This document shows positions 9,017-18,159 of a stretch of 64,000 nucleotides of DNA, one piece after another (positions within the stretch are counted from its first letter, which is position 1; each line of letters opens with the position of its first letter). This DNA comes from Myxococcus stipitatus (GTDB lineage Bacteria > Myxococcota > Myxococcia > Myxococcales > Myxococcaceae), in assembly GCF_021412625.1 (NCBI RefSeq), contig NZ_JAKCFI010000006.1, forward strand, positions 186,001 to 250,000, given 5' to 3'. Under the pieces are notes generated by a model that worked only from the letters and a program-made list of their open reading frames with translations, was not told where the DNA came from and searched no databases. The translations under genes and the position numbers were made by a program.

Positions 9017-10054
9017 GTGTCCGGGGATGACAAGGACCCGAAGGAGCGGCTCCAGTGCGTGCAGGGCACCCTGCTGCGCCAGGAGAAGCTCGCGGCGCTG
9101 GGCCGCCACGCGGCGGGGCTGGCGCACGAGATGAACAACCCGGCCTCCGCGGGGCGGCGCGCCAGCGAGCAGCTGGCCCAGGCCATGGACGCGGCGGAGG
9201 ACCTGTCGCTGGCGCTGGACCGGTGGAAGCCGACTGTGGAGCAGCGCCAGCTGCTCCTGCGCGTCTGCCGGCAGAGCCAGGGCCGGGGCGCGACGCGGGA
9301 CATGGACCCGCTCTCCCGGGGCGACGCCGAGGACGCGCTCGCCTCCTGGCTGGACGCGCGCGGGCTGGCCAGCGCCTGGGACGTGGCCCCCACGCTGCTG
9401 GACGCGGCCATCGGCGTCGAGCAGCTCGAGCCGGTCGCCGGCCTCTTCGCCCCGGAGGCCCTGCCGGACGCGCTCGCGTGGCTGGAGGCCCTGGTGCGCG
9501 CCCGCGCGCTGCTGGCGGAGGTGCGGCAGAGCACCACGCGGCTGGCGGATCTGGCGGGCGCGGTGAAGTCGTACACGCACGCGGGCAAGGAGCACCCGGA
9601 GCCGGTGGACGTGCACGAGGGGCTGGAGAACACGCTGCTCCTGCTCAACTACAAGCTCAAGCACGGCGTGGAGGTGAAGCGCGAATACGACCGGGGCCTG
9701 CCCCGCGTCCAGGCGCTGCCCGGCGGCCTCAACCACGTGTGGACCAACCTCATCGACAACGCCATCGACGCGATGGACGGCAAGGGCCACCTCACCGTGC
9801 GCACCGCGCGGGACGGAGGCTCGCTGCTGGTGGAGATGGTGGACGACGGGCCCGGCATCCCCCCGGAGCTGCTGTCGCGCATCTGGGAGCCCTTCTTCAC
9901 CACCAAGCCCATGGGCCACGGCACGGGCCTGGGCCTGGACATCACCCACCGCATCGTCGTGGACCTGCATCACGGCGACGTGCGCGTGGACTCGCGCCCC
10001 GGCCACACGTCCTTCCAGGTGCGCCTGCCCCTGGAGACATCCGCCGCGGCCTGA
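9017..10054 (+). CDS. Sensor histidine kinase without an N-terminal sensor domain
   Basis: A 345-residue soluble HWE/HisKA-type kinase starting at GTG 9017, one base after the receiver/TrxR fusion stop, so the two are almost certainly co-translated as a pair. The H-box is GLAHEMNNP with His37, and essentially no sensor domain precedes it. A ~150-residue insert between H-box and ATPase domain carries LSRGDAEDALASWL and AWDVAPTLL, shared with the kinases at 10056 and 13554. The ATP-binding core is complete: N-box NLIDNAIDAM, G1 DDGPGIP, F-box WEPFF, G2 GTGLGLDI. The kinase probably phosphorylates Asp62 of the upstream fusion and may read redox or flavin state through it. Its stop is one base from the stop of the convergent kinase gene at 10056. 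Confidence 0.92.
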   Translation: MSGDDKDPKERLQCVQGTLLRQEKLAALGRHAAGLAHEMNNPASAGRRASEQLAQAMDAAEDLSLALDRWKPTVEQRQLLLRVCRQSQGRGATRDMDPLSRGDAEDALASWLDARGLASAWDVAPTLLDAAIGVEQLEPVAGLFAPEALPDALAWLEALVRARALLAEVRQSTTRLADLAGAVKSYTHAGKEHPEPVDVHEGLENTLLLLNYKLKHGVEVKREYDRGLPRVQALPGGLNHVWTNLIDNAIDAMDGKGHLTVRTARDGGSLLVEMVDDGPGIPPELLSRIWEPFFTTKPMGHGTGLGLDITHRIVVDLHHGDVRVDSRPGHTSFQVRLPLETSAAA

Positions 10055-10055
10055 C

Positions 10056-11534
10056 TCACGCGCCGCGCAGCGCCTCCGGTTCGGGGCGCGCGCGCGCGAC
10101 GTGGGGACGCGGACGCGCCGGGCCTGGGACGAAGGCGTCCGTCCCGAGCTCCAGCGGCAGGCGCACCTGGAAGCACGTCTCCCCTGGCTTCGAGGTGACG
10201 CTCAGCTCGCCCTTGTGCAGCAGGGACACCACGCGGTGGGTGATGCTGAGCCCCAGGCCCGTGCCCTCGCCCACGCCCTTGGTGGTGAAGAACGGGTCGA
10301 AGATGCGCGGCAGCACGTCCTCCGGGATGCCCGGGCCGTCGTCCCAGACCTCCACCACCACCTGGTCGCAGTCGCGCCGCGTGCGCAGCCGCAGCGTGCC
10401 GCCGCCGTGCTCCTTGATGGCGTCCGCCGCGTTCTCGATGAGGCTGGTCCACACCTGGTTCAGCTCCGTGCCGTACGCGGTGATGGGCGGCAGGCTCCGG
10501 TCGTAGTCCCGCTCCACGCTCACCCCGCGCAGCCGGTGCGCCAGCACCGCGAGCGTGCTCTCCAGCCCCTCGTGCACGTCCACGCGCTGCAGCGGCGCCT
10601 CGTCCAGGTACGTGTACGCGCGGGCGGAGTTCACCAGCGACGCGATGCGCCCGCCCGCCTGCCCCACCTCCTCCAACAACCGGGAGATGCCGCGCGTGGC
10701 GGCCACCCAGCGCAGCGTCCCCTTGAGCACCTCGCCCGTCAGGGAGTCCAGCTCCGCCTCCAGCCGCGCGAGCGGCAGGCCGCTCTCCACCAGGTCCGGC
10801 GCCAGCACCCACGCGTCCTCCACGCCCCGCTGCTCCAGCCACCGCGCCAGCGCGTCCTCCGCGTCCCCCCGGTCCAGCGGGGCGCTCGGCGTCGGCTCCG
10901 GCGCCAGGCCCGCCTCCAGCGCGCGCACCTTGGGGGCGGACATGGCGCGACAGTCGAGCGACAGCGCCAGCGCGGGCAGCTCGCGCAGCCGCGCCGCCAG
11001 CTCGCGCACGCCGCGCATCACCGCCGACACCGGGTTGTTCAGCTCGTGCGCCAGTCCCGCCGCCAGGGTGCCGAGCGAGGCCAGCTTCTCCTGCTGGAGC
11101 GAGATGGACTGGAGCATCCGGCTGCGCTCGGCCATCTTCCCCAGGATCTCCCGGTTGGCCGTGGGGCACTCCGCCAGCATCCGCCAGAAGGCGTGCGTCG
11201 TCAGGCGCATCAGCCGGCAGCGCGTCAGCGCCCGGCTGCTCGCGAGCAACGACTGCCCCAGCAGCAGCGGCACCTCGCCGAAGAACTCGCCCGTGTGGAA
11301 CACGGTGACGAGCGTGTCCACGCCGGCCACCCGCTTGGTGACGCGCAGCTCGCCCTCCAGGATGACGTGGAACGACGCGGGGTCGCCCTCCTGGCCCAGC
11401 CACTCGCCCGGCGCCAGTTCGAGGAAGGCGGACTCGCCACGCAGCCACCGCGCCTCGTCCTCGTCCACGTCCGCGAAGAGAGGGACGGCGCGCAGCGCTT
11501 CCAATGAAACGGTGGGTGCGGCGAGCGACACCAT
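10056..11534 (-). CDS. Cyclic-nucleotide-binding-domain histidine kinase
   Basis: A 492-residue kinase. Start ATG 11534 was chosen because GGAAGG lies nine bases upstream; an in-frame TTG at 11564 lacks such a site. Residues ~10-135 form a cNMP-binding (Crp-like) beta-roll: the run from LEALRAVPLFADV through GEFFGEVPLLLG is typical. The H-box is GLAHELNNP (His163). It is followed by the insert also seen in the kinases at 9017 and 13554 (LDRGDAEDALARWLEQRG), then N-box LIENAADAI, G1 DDGPGIP, F-box FDPFF and G2 GTGLGLSI. No membrane segment is visible, so the protein is cytoplasmic. Whether it binds cAMP/cGMP or uses the fold for another input cannot be told: the classic phosphate-binding Arg motif is not clear. 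Confidence 0.92.
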   Translation of the reverse strand: MVSLAAPTVSLEALRAVPLFADVDEDEARWLRGESAFLELAPGEWLGQEGDPASFHVILEGELRVTKRVAGVDTLVTVFHTGEFFGEVPLLLGQSLLASSRALTRCRLMRLTTHAFWRMLAECPTANREILGKMAERSRMLQSISLQQEKLASLGTLAAGLAHELNNPVSAVMRGVRELAARLRELPALALSLDCRAMSAPKVRALEAGLAPEPTPSAPLDRGDAEDALARWLEQRGVEDAWVLAPDLVESGLPLARLEAELDSLTGEVLKGTLRWVAATRGISRLLEEVGQAGGRIASLVNSARAYTYLDEAPLQRVDVHEGLESTLAVLAHRLRGVSVERDYDRSLPPITAYGTELNQVWTSLIENAADAIKEHGGGTLRLRTRRDCDQVVVEVWDDGPGIPEDVLPRIFDPFFTTKGVGEGTGLGLSITHRVVSLLHKGELSVTSKPGETCFQVRLPLELGTDAFVPGPARPRPHVARARPEPEALRGA

Positions 11535-11720
11535 GCGGGCGGCCCTTCCTGCCAGGGGGTTCAACCTAAGTTGCGCCCCGAGCGCGCGCGCCGCTCACCC
11601 CGCGTGCTCCACCGTCCGCCGTGCGGCCCGCCGACGGAGGGCCCGTCATGGACACCGCGCGACGGAGGCTGGCCAATGCGCGCCACGGGGCCCTACAGTG
11701 CCGCCCTCCGTCGAGGTTCC

Positions 11721-13463
11721 ATGTCCGTTCCCAGTCCCGTGGCGACCGAGACCGCGGTCGCCCCACCGCCCGCTCCCCCGCCCGCCTCTCCCGCCCTCGT
11801 CGACGCCCAGCGCGCGGGACGCATCGCGCGGGGCGTGGCCGCGCTGGGCGGGCTGGGCTGGTTCCTGGCGTTCCTCGGCGGCGCGCGCGTGGTGCCCCCG
11901 ACGAACATCGAGTGGATGATGCGCGACGACTGGGCGGGCCACCTCTTCGGCTGGCTCTTCTATCGCAACGCGCCGTGGGGCCTGCCGTTGACGCTCACGC
12001 CCAACCACTTCCGGCCCTACGGCACCACCGTCGCGCTGAACGACGGCAACCCGCTGTGGGCGGTGGTGCTCAAGCCCTTCGAGGGGCTGTTGCCCGCGGA
12101 CTTCCAGTACACGGGCCTGTGGCTGGCGCTGTGCTTCGCGCTGATGGGCTGGTTCGGCGCGCGGCTGGTGGAGTGCGTGTCCTCGCGCCCCGTGCACCAG
12201 GCGCTGGGGGGCCTGCTGTTCGCCCTGTCCCCGCCGCTCGTCGCGCGCTTCCTCCACCCCACGCTGTGCGCGCACTGGCTGGTGGTGGCGATGCTGTGGC
12301 TCAACCTGCGCGCCCTCCCCGACCGGGACGCGGCGAGGCGCGCGGTGCTGCTGGCCCTGCTCTTCAACGCGCTGGGCTCCGGCACCCACCCCTACCTCGT
12401 GGCCATGCTGGTGCCGCTGGCGCTGGCGCTGCTGACGCGGCTGGCGTTGGAGCGGGTGCTTTCCTGGTGGGAGGCGCTCGCCGCCGCCGCGGCCGTGCTC
12501 GCCGTGGACCTGCTGCTGTTCGCGGCGCTGGGCTACTTCCACGGCGCGTCGCTGGGCGCGGAGGGCTTCGGCGACTTCGCCGCGGACCTGAGCACGTTGT
12601 TCAACTCGCAGGGCTGGTCGCGCCACGTGCCCGGCCTGCCCGCCACGTGGCGTCAGCACGAGGGCTTCGGCTTCCTGGGCGTGGGCGTGCTGGGGCTGTG
12701 GGCCGCGGGGCTCGTCGCCGCCGCGCCGCGCCTGCTCCGGCGGTGGGACGTCCCCTGGCGCAAGGCGCTGCCCCTGGGCGTGGTGGTGGCGGGCATGGCG
12801 GTGTACGCGCTGTCCTGGCGCGTGGCGTGGAAGACGGAGCAGGTGCTCGACCTGGGCTGGCTCTACGCCTCCGTCCCCCGGCTCACCTCCGCGTTCCGGG
12901 CCTCGGGACGCTTCATCTGGCCGTTGACGTACCTGCTGATGCTGGGCGCGGTGGGGCTGTGGGCATGGCGCTGGCGCGCGCGCCCGTGGGTGGTCACGGC
13001 GGCGCTGGTGGTGGCGGTGGGCGCGAGCGCGGCCGACCTGCGCACCGAGAAGAGCGCCCTGCTCCTCCCCACGCACCTGCGCCGGCTCCAGGCGCCGGAG
13101 TGGGCCCGGCTGGAGGAGGGCGGCTATCGGAACCTCGTGCTCTTCCCGCCCCACATCCAGTGGGTCTGCCCCTACGACGAGCAGCTCGTCAACACGCTGA
13201 GCTACTTCGCCTACCGTCACCGCCTCACCTTCAACAGCGGCAACGCGTCACGCCTGCCCCCCACCGTGTCGCAGGACTGCCACATGACGATGCGGCCGGG
13301 CGGCCTGGAGCGCGACACCGTCTACGTGGTGGCGGCCCGGGAGCTGCCCGGCTTCCTGGCCGCCGGGGCCCGCTGCGGCGTGCTGGAGGGCCTGCCCGTG
13401 TGCGTCGACGGCCAGCGCGCGGACGGCTTCGCCCAGGCCCTGGACCAGCGCCCCCTGAGGTAG
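11721..13463 (+). CDS. Polytopic membrane protein, DUF6311/glycosyltransferase-like
   Basis: About 580 residues from ATG 11721 (GAGG upstream); an in-frame open stretch reaches 11571 but is poorly protein-like. After a Pro/Ala-rich N-terminus there are around ten hydrophobic segments, e.g. VAALGGLGWFLAFLGG near residue 40 and several between 140 and 440. The region DDWAGHLFGWLFYRNAPWG resembles the DUF6311 family, whose members look like GT-C-fold membrane glycosyltransferases; the early acidic pair and the large extracytoplasmic C-terminal region fit that reading. The last ~150 residues are soluble and hold several Cys (VCPYDE, QDCHM, CGVLEGLPVC). Substrate is unknown. The gene is divergent from the cNMP kinase and separated from it by about 186 bases. 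Family placement is from recollection of the motif, not a search. Confidence 0.7.
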   Translation: MSVPSPVATETAVAPPPAPPPASPALVDAQRAGRIARGVAALGGLGWFLAFLGGARVVPPTNIEWMMRDDWAGHLFGWLFYRNAPWGLPLTLTPNHFRPYGTTVALNDGNPLWAVVLKPFEGLLPADFQYTGLWLALCFALMGWFGARLVECVSSRPVHQALGGLLFALSPPLVARFLHPTLCAHWLVVAMLWLNLRALPDRDAARRAVLLALLFNALGSGTHPYLVAMLVPLALALLTRLALERVLSWWEALAAAAAVLAVDLLLFAALGYFHGASLGAEGFGDFAADLSTLFNSQGWSRHVPGLPATWRQHEGFGFLGVGVLGLWAAGLVAAAPRLLRRWDVPWRKALPLGVVVAGMAVYALSWRVAWKTEQVLDLGWLYASVPRLTSAFRASGRFIWPLTYLLMLGAVGLWAWRWRARPWVVTAALVVAVGASAADLRTEKSALLLPTHLRRLQAPEWARLEEGGYRNLVLFPPHIQWVCPYDEQLVNTLSYFAYRHRLTFNSGNASRLPPTVSQDCHMTMRPGGLERDTVYVVAARELPGFLAAGARCGVLEGLPVCVDGQRADGFAQALDQRPLR

Positions 13464-13553
13464 GGCGGGCGTCGACGCGCCGGACGCTTTCCGACCCCGG
13501 AGACGACGTGGGGATGGACACCCTTCCCCCCGGACAGGCAGCATCCGAGCGAC

Positions 13554-14942
13554 ATGGGTCGCGAGGACATCGTCACAGCGCTGCGCCGGATTCCCCTGTT
13601 CGCCCGGCTGGGCGACGAGCAGCTCCAATGGATGGCCAGCCATGGCCGTCAGCTGCGCTTCCCTCCGGGCTCGCGCGTCGCCCTCCAGGGTGACCCGGCG
13701 GATGGCCTGTCCGTCATCCTCGAGGGCCGCACGGTGTGGACGCGCCGCGTGGGCAACCAGGACGCGCACGCCGACACGCTGGAGACGGGCGACGTCTTCG
13801 GCGAGGTCATCCTCTTCCTCAACGCCCCCTACCCCACCACCGGCCATGCCCAGACGGAGGTGTGCCTGCTGCGGCTGGAGCCCGCGGCCTTCTGGGAGCT
13901 CCTGCGCCTGGCCCCCTCGCTGGGGCGCGGGCTGATGGAGGTGGCCAGCGCCCGCACCCAGCCGCAGGAGGTCGTGTCCACGCAGCAGCCCTCCCCCGCG
14001 ACACCGGGACAGATGGTCGCGGGGCTGGCCCCCGAGCTGGGCAACCCGTCCTCGTCCGCCCACCGCAGCGCGACGCGCCTGCGGGACACGCTGCGGCTGG
14101 TCTCCGCGCGGGCCATGGCCCTGGGGCAGCACGGCCTGTCCACCGCCCAGCGCAGCGCGCTGCTGGCGCTGCCCGTGGAGGCCGCCGAGCGTGGACGGGC
14201 CACGCCCGCCCTGGCGCCGCTGGAGCGCAACCGGCGCGAGGAGGAGGTCGGCTCCTGGCTGGAGCAGCGCGGGATGATGGACGCGTGGGACGTGGCGCCC
14301 GCGCTCGTCGCCTCCGGGCTGGACGTGTCGTGGCTGGAGTCGGTGCAGACGCGCGTGGGCGAGGCCCTGCTGCGCGACACCCTCTCCTGGCTGGTGTCCG
14401 CCGTGAGCGGCGACGTGCTGCTGGCGGAGGTCGAGCGGGGCACGGCCCGCGTGTCCGCGCTGGTGGAGGGCGTGAAGGCCTACAGCTTCCTGGACGCGCG
14501 CCCCACCGCGCCGCTGGACGTGCACGACAGCCTGGAGCGCGCGCTCGCGGAGCTGGGCCACCGGCTGGCGGGCGGAAGCGTCACGGTGGAGCGCGAGTAC
14601 GACCGCGCGGTGCCCTCCGTCCCGGCGGAGGCCGGCGCGCTCGACGAGGCCCTCACGCAGCTGGTGCTCAACGCGCTGGAGTCGCTGGGCGAGCGCGGCG
14701 GCGCGCTGCGGCTGCGCACGCGGAGGGAGGAGCGGCACGTGGTGGTGGAGGTGGAGGACGACGGGCCGGGCATCCCGCGAGACCTGATGCCCCGCATCTT
14801 CGAGCCCTTCTTCAGCACCCGGCCCCACGCCGCGGGGCTGGGGTTGGACATCAGCCGCCGCATCATCGAGCGTCATGGCGGCGACATCCGCGTGCTGTCG
14901 GAGCCCGGCCGCACGCGGGTGCAGGTGCGCCTGCCCGCCTGA
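13554..14942 (+). CDS. Degenerate cNMP-domain histidine kinase lacking the phospho-accepting His
   Basis: 462 residues, paralogous to the kinase at 10056. An N-terminal Crp-like cNMP domain (residues ~5-125, GDVFGEVILFLNAPY) is followed by a relic H-box reading GLAPELGNP: the phospho-acceptor His is Pro160, encoded by CCC at 14031-14033, and one Asn has become Gly. The shared insert is also eroded (LERNRREEEVGSWLEQRG). The ATPase domain keeps N-box LVLNALESL, G1 DDGPGIP, F-box FEPFF and G2 GLGLDI, so nucleotide binding is probably retained. Autophosphorylation at the usual site is impossible, so it is either a pseudokinase that regulates its paralogues, a phosphatase, or a decaying copy. The uninterrupted frame and high GC3 argue against simple decay. 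Confidence 0.88.
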   Translation: MGREDIVTALRRIPLFARLGDEQLQWMASHGRQLRFPPGSRVALQGDPADGLSVILEGRTVWTRRVGNQDAHADTLETGDVFGEVILFLNAPYPTTGHAQTEVCLLRLEPAAFWELLRLAPSLGRGLMEVASARTQPQEVVSTQQPSPATPGQMVAGLAPELGNPSSSAHRSATRLRDTLRLVSARAMALGQHGLSTAQRSALLALPVEAAERGRATPALAPLERNRREEEVGSWLEQRGMMDAWDVAPALVASGLDVSWLESVQTRVGEALLRDTLSWLVSAVSGDVLLAEVERGTARVSALVEGVKAYSFLDARPTAPLDVHDSLERALAELGHRLAGGSVTVEREYDRAVPSVPAEAGALDEALTQLVLNALESLGERGGALRLRTRREERHVVVEVEDDGPGIPRDLMPRIFEPFFSTRPHAAGLGLDISRRIIERHGGDIRVLSEPGRTRVQVRLPA

Positions 14943-15099
14943 GGGGACGGCGCCTGTGTCCGGCGCCTCACGCACGCGGCATCCACCGTCGGACGGAAGG
15001 GCCACGCCGTGCGTCGCCCCGGACATGTGCCCGCCGGTCCGCTGGTCCGCGCGCTCGCGTGCGGGTGGAGTGGCTCCCAGCATCAGGAGGAGCTTCCAC

Positions 15100-15597
15100 A
15101 TGCCCGGCGAAATCCAGGGGGCCTGGTTCAAGGCCATCATCGGCTCGATGACGGCGGCGTCATCCCGCTTCCCCCAGCACCAACGCACCATCAACACCAT
15201 GCGCGACGACCAGTGGTACGCATGGGACGACTACGTCCGCATGCTGGAGGAGCTGCACGCGGTGCTGGGCGACCGCGCGGTGGAGGCCATCGCCCAGCGC
15301 TCGGCCATGCGCACCCTGCCGCTGGCGCGCTCGCTGGGCTTCGACACGGTGGAGAAGGTCTTCGGCGACTTCGGCGCGCTGATGCGGGCGCTCGTGCGCA
15401 ACCTCCCCGACACCGACCATGCCCGCACCGTGGCCTTCATGCCGCTGGCCGCGGAGCTGGAGAGCCACTCGCGGCTGCCCGCGTCGTTGATGCTGGGCAC
15501 CTTCCGGGGCTTCCTCATGGGCTTCGGGAAGATCGTCACCGAGGCGAAGGTCACCACCCGCCACGGGGCCCAGCGCTTCTCGCTCAAGTGGATGTGA
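15100..15597 (+). CDS. Conserved-looking hypothetical protein, 165 aa
   Basis: Start ATG 15100 has an excellent SD (CAGGAGGA) eight bases upstream, whereas the open frame continues to 14875 without protein-like character. The product is a soluble, mostly helical 165-residue protein: RMLEELHAVLG, ALMRALVRNLP and FRGFLMGFGKIV look like amphipathic helices. There is no signal peptide, Cys motif or recognisable catalytic motif. Single-domain helical proteins of this size are common in myxobacterial two-component neighbourhoods, but I do not recognise the family. It stands alone, 157 bases after the degenerate kinase and 158 bases before the VOC gene, with a GC-rich hairpin following its stop. Confidence 0.7.
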   Translation: MPGEIQGAWFKAIIGSMTAASSRFPQHQRTINTMRDDQWYAWDDYVRMLEELHAVLGDRAVEAIAQRSAMRTLPLARSLGFDTVEKVFGDFGALMRALVRNLPDTDHARTVAFMPLAAELESHSRLPASLMLGTFRGFLMGFGKIVTEAKVTTRHGAQRFSLKWM

Positions 15598-15601
15598 GCC
15601 C

Positions 15602-15625
15602 GCGCCCGCGCGAGGGAGCGGGCGC
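15602..15625 (+). terminator. GC-rich hairpin after the 165-aa gene
   Basis: A perfect 8-bp stem (GCGCCCGC / GCGGGCGC) with an 8-base loop starts four bases after the stop codon. No T-run follows, so termination efficiency is uncertain. Confidence 0.4.
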
Positions 15626-15755
15626 CACGCCGCGCGCACGCCCTCCGGGGAGACGGACCGTGGCCGGGCGCTGGCGCGACGCGTCGGGTGAATAGCTTCG
15701 AGGCAGACCGGGCTCCGGATGACCCGGGCCGAGGCTTCCCCGAAGGAGCGCCCGC

Positions 15756-16532
15756 ATGTCCACCATCGACAAGCACGAGGTCGGCACACCCACCTGGATG
15801 GACCTGATGACGCTGGACCTGGACAAGGCCCGCGCGTTCTACGGCGACCTGTTCGGCTGGACGTTCGACATCGGACCGAAGGAGGCGGGGTACTACACCC
15901 TCTGCCAGCTCGGGGGGCGCCCCGTCGCGGGGCTGGGGCTGAAACCGCCGGACCAGCCGAGGTTCGCGGTGTGGAACCTCTACTTCGAGGTGGACGACGT
16001 GGACGCGGCCTGCGCGCGCGCGGAGAAGCTGGGCGGCAAGGTGGTGATGCGGCCCCGCGACGTCCCGGAATCCCACCGCATCGCCTTCTGCGTGGACCCC
16101 ACCGGCGCCACCTTCGGGCTGTGGCAGTCGCGCCAGCACACGGGCGCCCAGGCGGTGGGGGAGCCCGGCGCCATGGTGTGGCACGAGGTGCTCACCCGCG
16201 ACGCGACACGCGACAGGGCGTTCTACACGGCGCTGCTCGGCTTGAATGACGAGAAGGTGGAGGACGTGGGCGTGGACTACTGGGCCTTGAACAAGGGCCG
16301 GGACGTCGTCGCCGGGGTGCTTCAGATGGACGCCTCGTGGCCCCGGGACATCCCCGCCAACTGGATGAACTACTTCGCCGTGGAGGACACCGACGCGGCG
16401 GCGAAGCGGGTCACCGAGCTGGGGGGCGAGGTGAAGCAGCCTCCCACGGATTCTCCCTACGGGCGCTTCAGCGTGGTGAGCGACTCGCAGGGGGGCGTCT
16501 TCACCCTCATCAAGCCGATGCCCCCCTCCTGA
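15756..16532 (+). CDS. VOC family protein with two glyoxalase/bleomycin-resistance-like domains
   Basis: 258 residues from ATG 15756, with GAAGGAG as ribosome site. Two tandem VOC folds: the first begins PTWMDLMTLDLDKARAFYGDLFGWTF, shown here as positions ~11-36, and the second begins MVWHEVLTRDATRDRAFY at ~143. The paired beta-alpha-beta-beta-beta units make a pseudo-dimeric active site like that of the CFP-30B type of VOC proteins. Metal ligands are not obvious in domain 1, so the chemistry (glyoxalase-type isomerisation, ring cleavage or small-molecule binding) cannot be assigned. It is monocistronic, with a 9-bp-stem hairpin behind it. Confidence 0.88.
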   Translation: MSTIDKHEVGTPTWMDLMTLDLDKARAFYGDLFGWTFDIGPKEAGYYTLCQLGGRPVAGLGLKPPDQPRFAVWNLYFEVDDVDAACARAEKLGGKVVMRPRDVPESHRIAFCVDPTGATFGLWQSRQHTGAQAVGEPGAMVWHEVLTRDATRDRAFYTALLGLNDEKVEDVGVDYWALNKGRDVVAGVLQMDASWPRDIPANWMNYFAVEDTDAAAKRVTELGGEVKQPPTDSPYGRFSVVSDSQGGVFTLIKPMPPS

Positions 16533-16544
16533 GGCCCCGGGCGC

Positions 16545-16576
16545 GGGCGCCTCCATTTTCGCCGGGAGAGGCGCCC
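16545..16576 (+). terminator. Hairpin between the VOC gene and the AAA ATPase gene
   Basis: A perfect 9-bp stem (GGGCGCCTC / GAGGCGCCC) with a 14-base loop begins 12 bases after the VOC stop. There is no T-run after it. It could be a terminator for the VOC gene. Confidence 0.45.
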
Positions 16577-16593
16577 ACTAAAGTGCAGGGAGA

Positions 16594-18159
16594 ATGTCGT
16601 CCGCCCTTGCTGGCAGCGCCCGCGCCTCCCGTCCCGTCGAGCCCTGGCTCGAGGAGCTCGACCTCCTCGTCCGGGCCCGCTATCCGCTGCTGTACCTGCT
16701 CACCTGGGAGGAGCACCGGGTGGACGCGGTGCTGGCGGAGCTGGCGCGCGCGCACGGCAAGGCGCTGTTCCACTGGTCCATCACCCGGGGCCTGCGCCAC
16801 GTGGGCAACACGCGGGGGCCGGTGCTGCCCGAGGACACCCGCAACCCGCTGGAGGCGCTGGCCGCCATCGAGAAGCTGGGGGAGCCCGCCCTCGTCGTGC
16901 TGAAGGACTTCCATCCATACCTGGAGGAGAAGTCCGTGGTGCGGGCGCTGCGGGAGCTGGCGCACTTCCTCAAGAGCAGCTTCACCACCGTCGTCCTCCT
17001 GTCCCCCTCGCTGCTCATCCCCGTGGAGCTGGAAAAGGAGGTGTCCGTCATCGACGTGCCCATGCCCGGGTACGGCGACCTGATGAGCCTCCTGAAGGAA
17101 ATCGTCGCGGTGGTGCGCCGCACCAACAAGGCCACCATCGAGCTGACGCGCGAGCACGCCGACCAGCTCATCAAGGCCGCGCTGGGGCTCACCCTGGCGG
17201 AGGCGGAGAACGCCTTCGCCAAGGCCATCGCGCATGACGGCAAGCTGGGGCCCGAGGACATCAAGCGCGTCCAGGACGAGAAGCGCCAGGTGATTCGCAA
17301 GAGCGGCCTGTTGGAGTACTACCCGCCCGAGGAGAGCCTGGGGAACGTGGGCGGCCTGGAGCACCTGAAGGGGTGGCTCACGCAGCGCACCGCCGCGTTC
17401 GGCGAGCGGGCGCGCCAGTTCGGCCTGCCGGAGCCCCGGGGCCTGCTGCTGCTGGGCGTGCAGGGCTGCGGCAAGAGCCTCACCGCCAAGGCGGTCTCCG
17501 CGCACTGGGGCCTGCCGCTGCTGCGGCTGGACATGGGCCGCATCTTCAGCGGGCTGGTGGGCTCGTCGGAGGAGAACCTGCGCAAGGCCATCCGCGTGGC
17601 GGAGGGCGTGGCGCCCGTGGTGCTGTGGGTGGACGAAATCGAGAAGGGCCTGTCGGGCATGGGCTCGTCGGGCACGGTGGACGGCGGCGTGTCCGCGCGC
17701 GTCTTCGGCACGCTGCTCACCTGGCTCCAGGAGAAGACGGCGCCGGTGTTCGTGGTGGCCACGGCCAACCGCATCGACGGGCTGCCGCCGGAGCTGCTGC
17801 GCAAGGGGCGCTTCGACGACATCTTCTTCATCGACCTGCCGGAGCACCCCGAGCGCCAGGACATCTTCCGCATCCACCTGCGCCGCCGACAGCGAGAGCC
17901 GTCGCACTTCGACCTGGGGGAGCTGGCCACGCTCACGGAGGGCTTCAGCGGCTCCGAAATCGAGCAGGCGGTGGTGGCAGGCCTCTACGAAGCCTTCGCG
18001 GAGAACGCGGAGCTGGCGCAGCGACACCTGGTGCGCACCATCCGCGACACCTTCCCGCTGTCGGTGACGATGCGGGACGAGATTCAACGCGCCCGCGAGT
18101 GGGCCCGGGGCCGCACGCGCCCGGCCTCCGCGAGCGCGCCGTCCGGAGGGACGCCATGA
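16594..18159 (+). CDS. AAA family ATPase, Ycf46-like
   Basis: 521 residues starting at ATG 16594 (GGGAG upstream). The N-terminal ~240 residues follow the Ycf46-type layout: an early [16 protein letters not shown] segment and a RecA-like domain that has lost its Walker motifs (the [11 protein letters not shown] stretch sits at the Walker B place). The C-terminal AAA module is intact: Walker A GVQGCGKS, Walker [11 protein letters not shown], sensor [21 protein letters not shown] containing the arginine finger. It lacks the transmembrane and zinc-protease parts of FtsH. Its stop overlaps the start of the next gene (ATGA), so the two products are probably made in concert. In cyanobacteria Ycf46 is linked to CO2-uptake regulation, but the role here is unknown. 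Confidence 0.9.
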   Translation: MSSALAGSARASRPVEPWLEELDLLVRARYPLLYLLTWEEHRVDAVLAELARAHGKALFHWSITRGLRHVGNTRGPVLPEDTRNPLEALAAIEKLGEPALVVLKDFHPYLEEKSVVRALRELAHFLKSSFTTVVLLSPSLLIPVELEKEVSVIDVPMPGYGDLMSLLKEIVAVVRRTNKATIELTREHADQLIKAALGLTLAEAENAFAKAIAHDGKLGPEDIKRVQDEKRQVIRKSGLLEYYPPEESLGNVGGLEHLKGWLTQRTAAFGERARQFGLPEPRGLLLLGVQGCGKSLTAKAVSAHWGLPLLRLDMGRIFSGLVGSSEENLRKAIRVAEGVAPVVLWVDEIEKGLSGMGSSGTVDGGVSARVFGTLLTWLQEKTAPVFVVATANRIDGLPPELLRKGRFDDIFFIDLPEHPERQDIFRIHLRRRQREPSHFDLGELATLTEGFSGSEIEQAVVAGLYEAFAENAELAQRHLVRTIRDTFPLSVTMRDEIQRAREWARGRTRPASASAPSGGTP

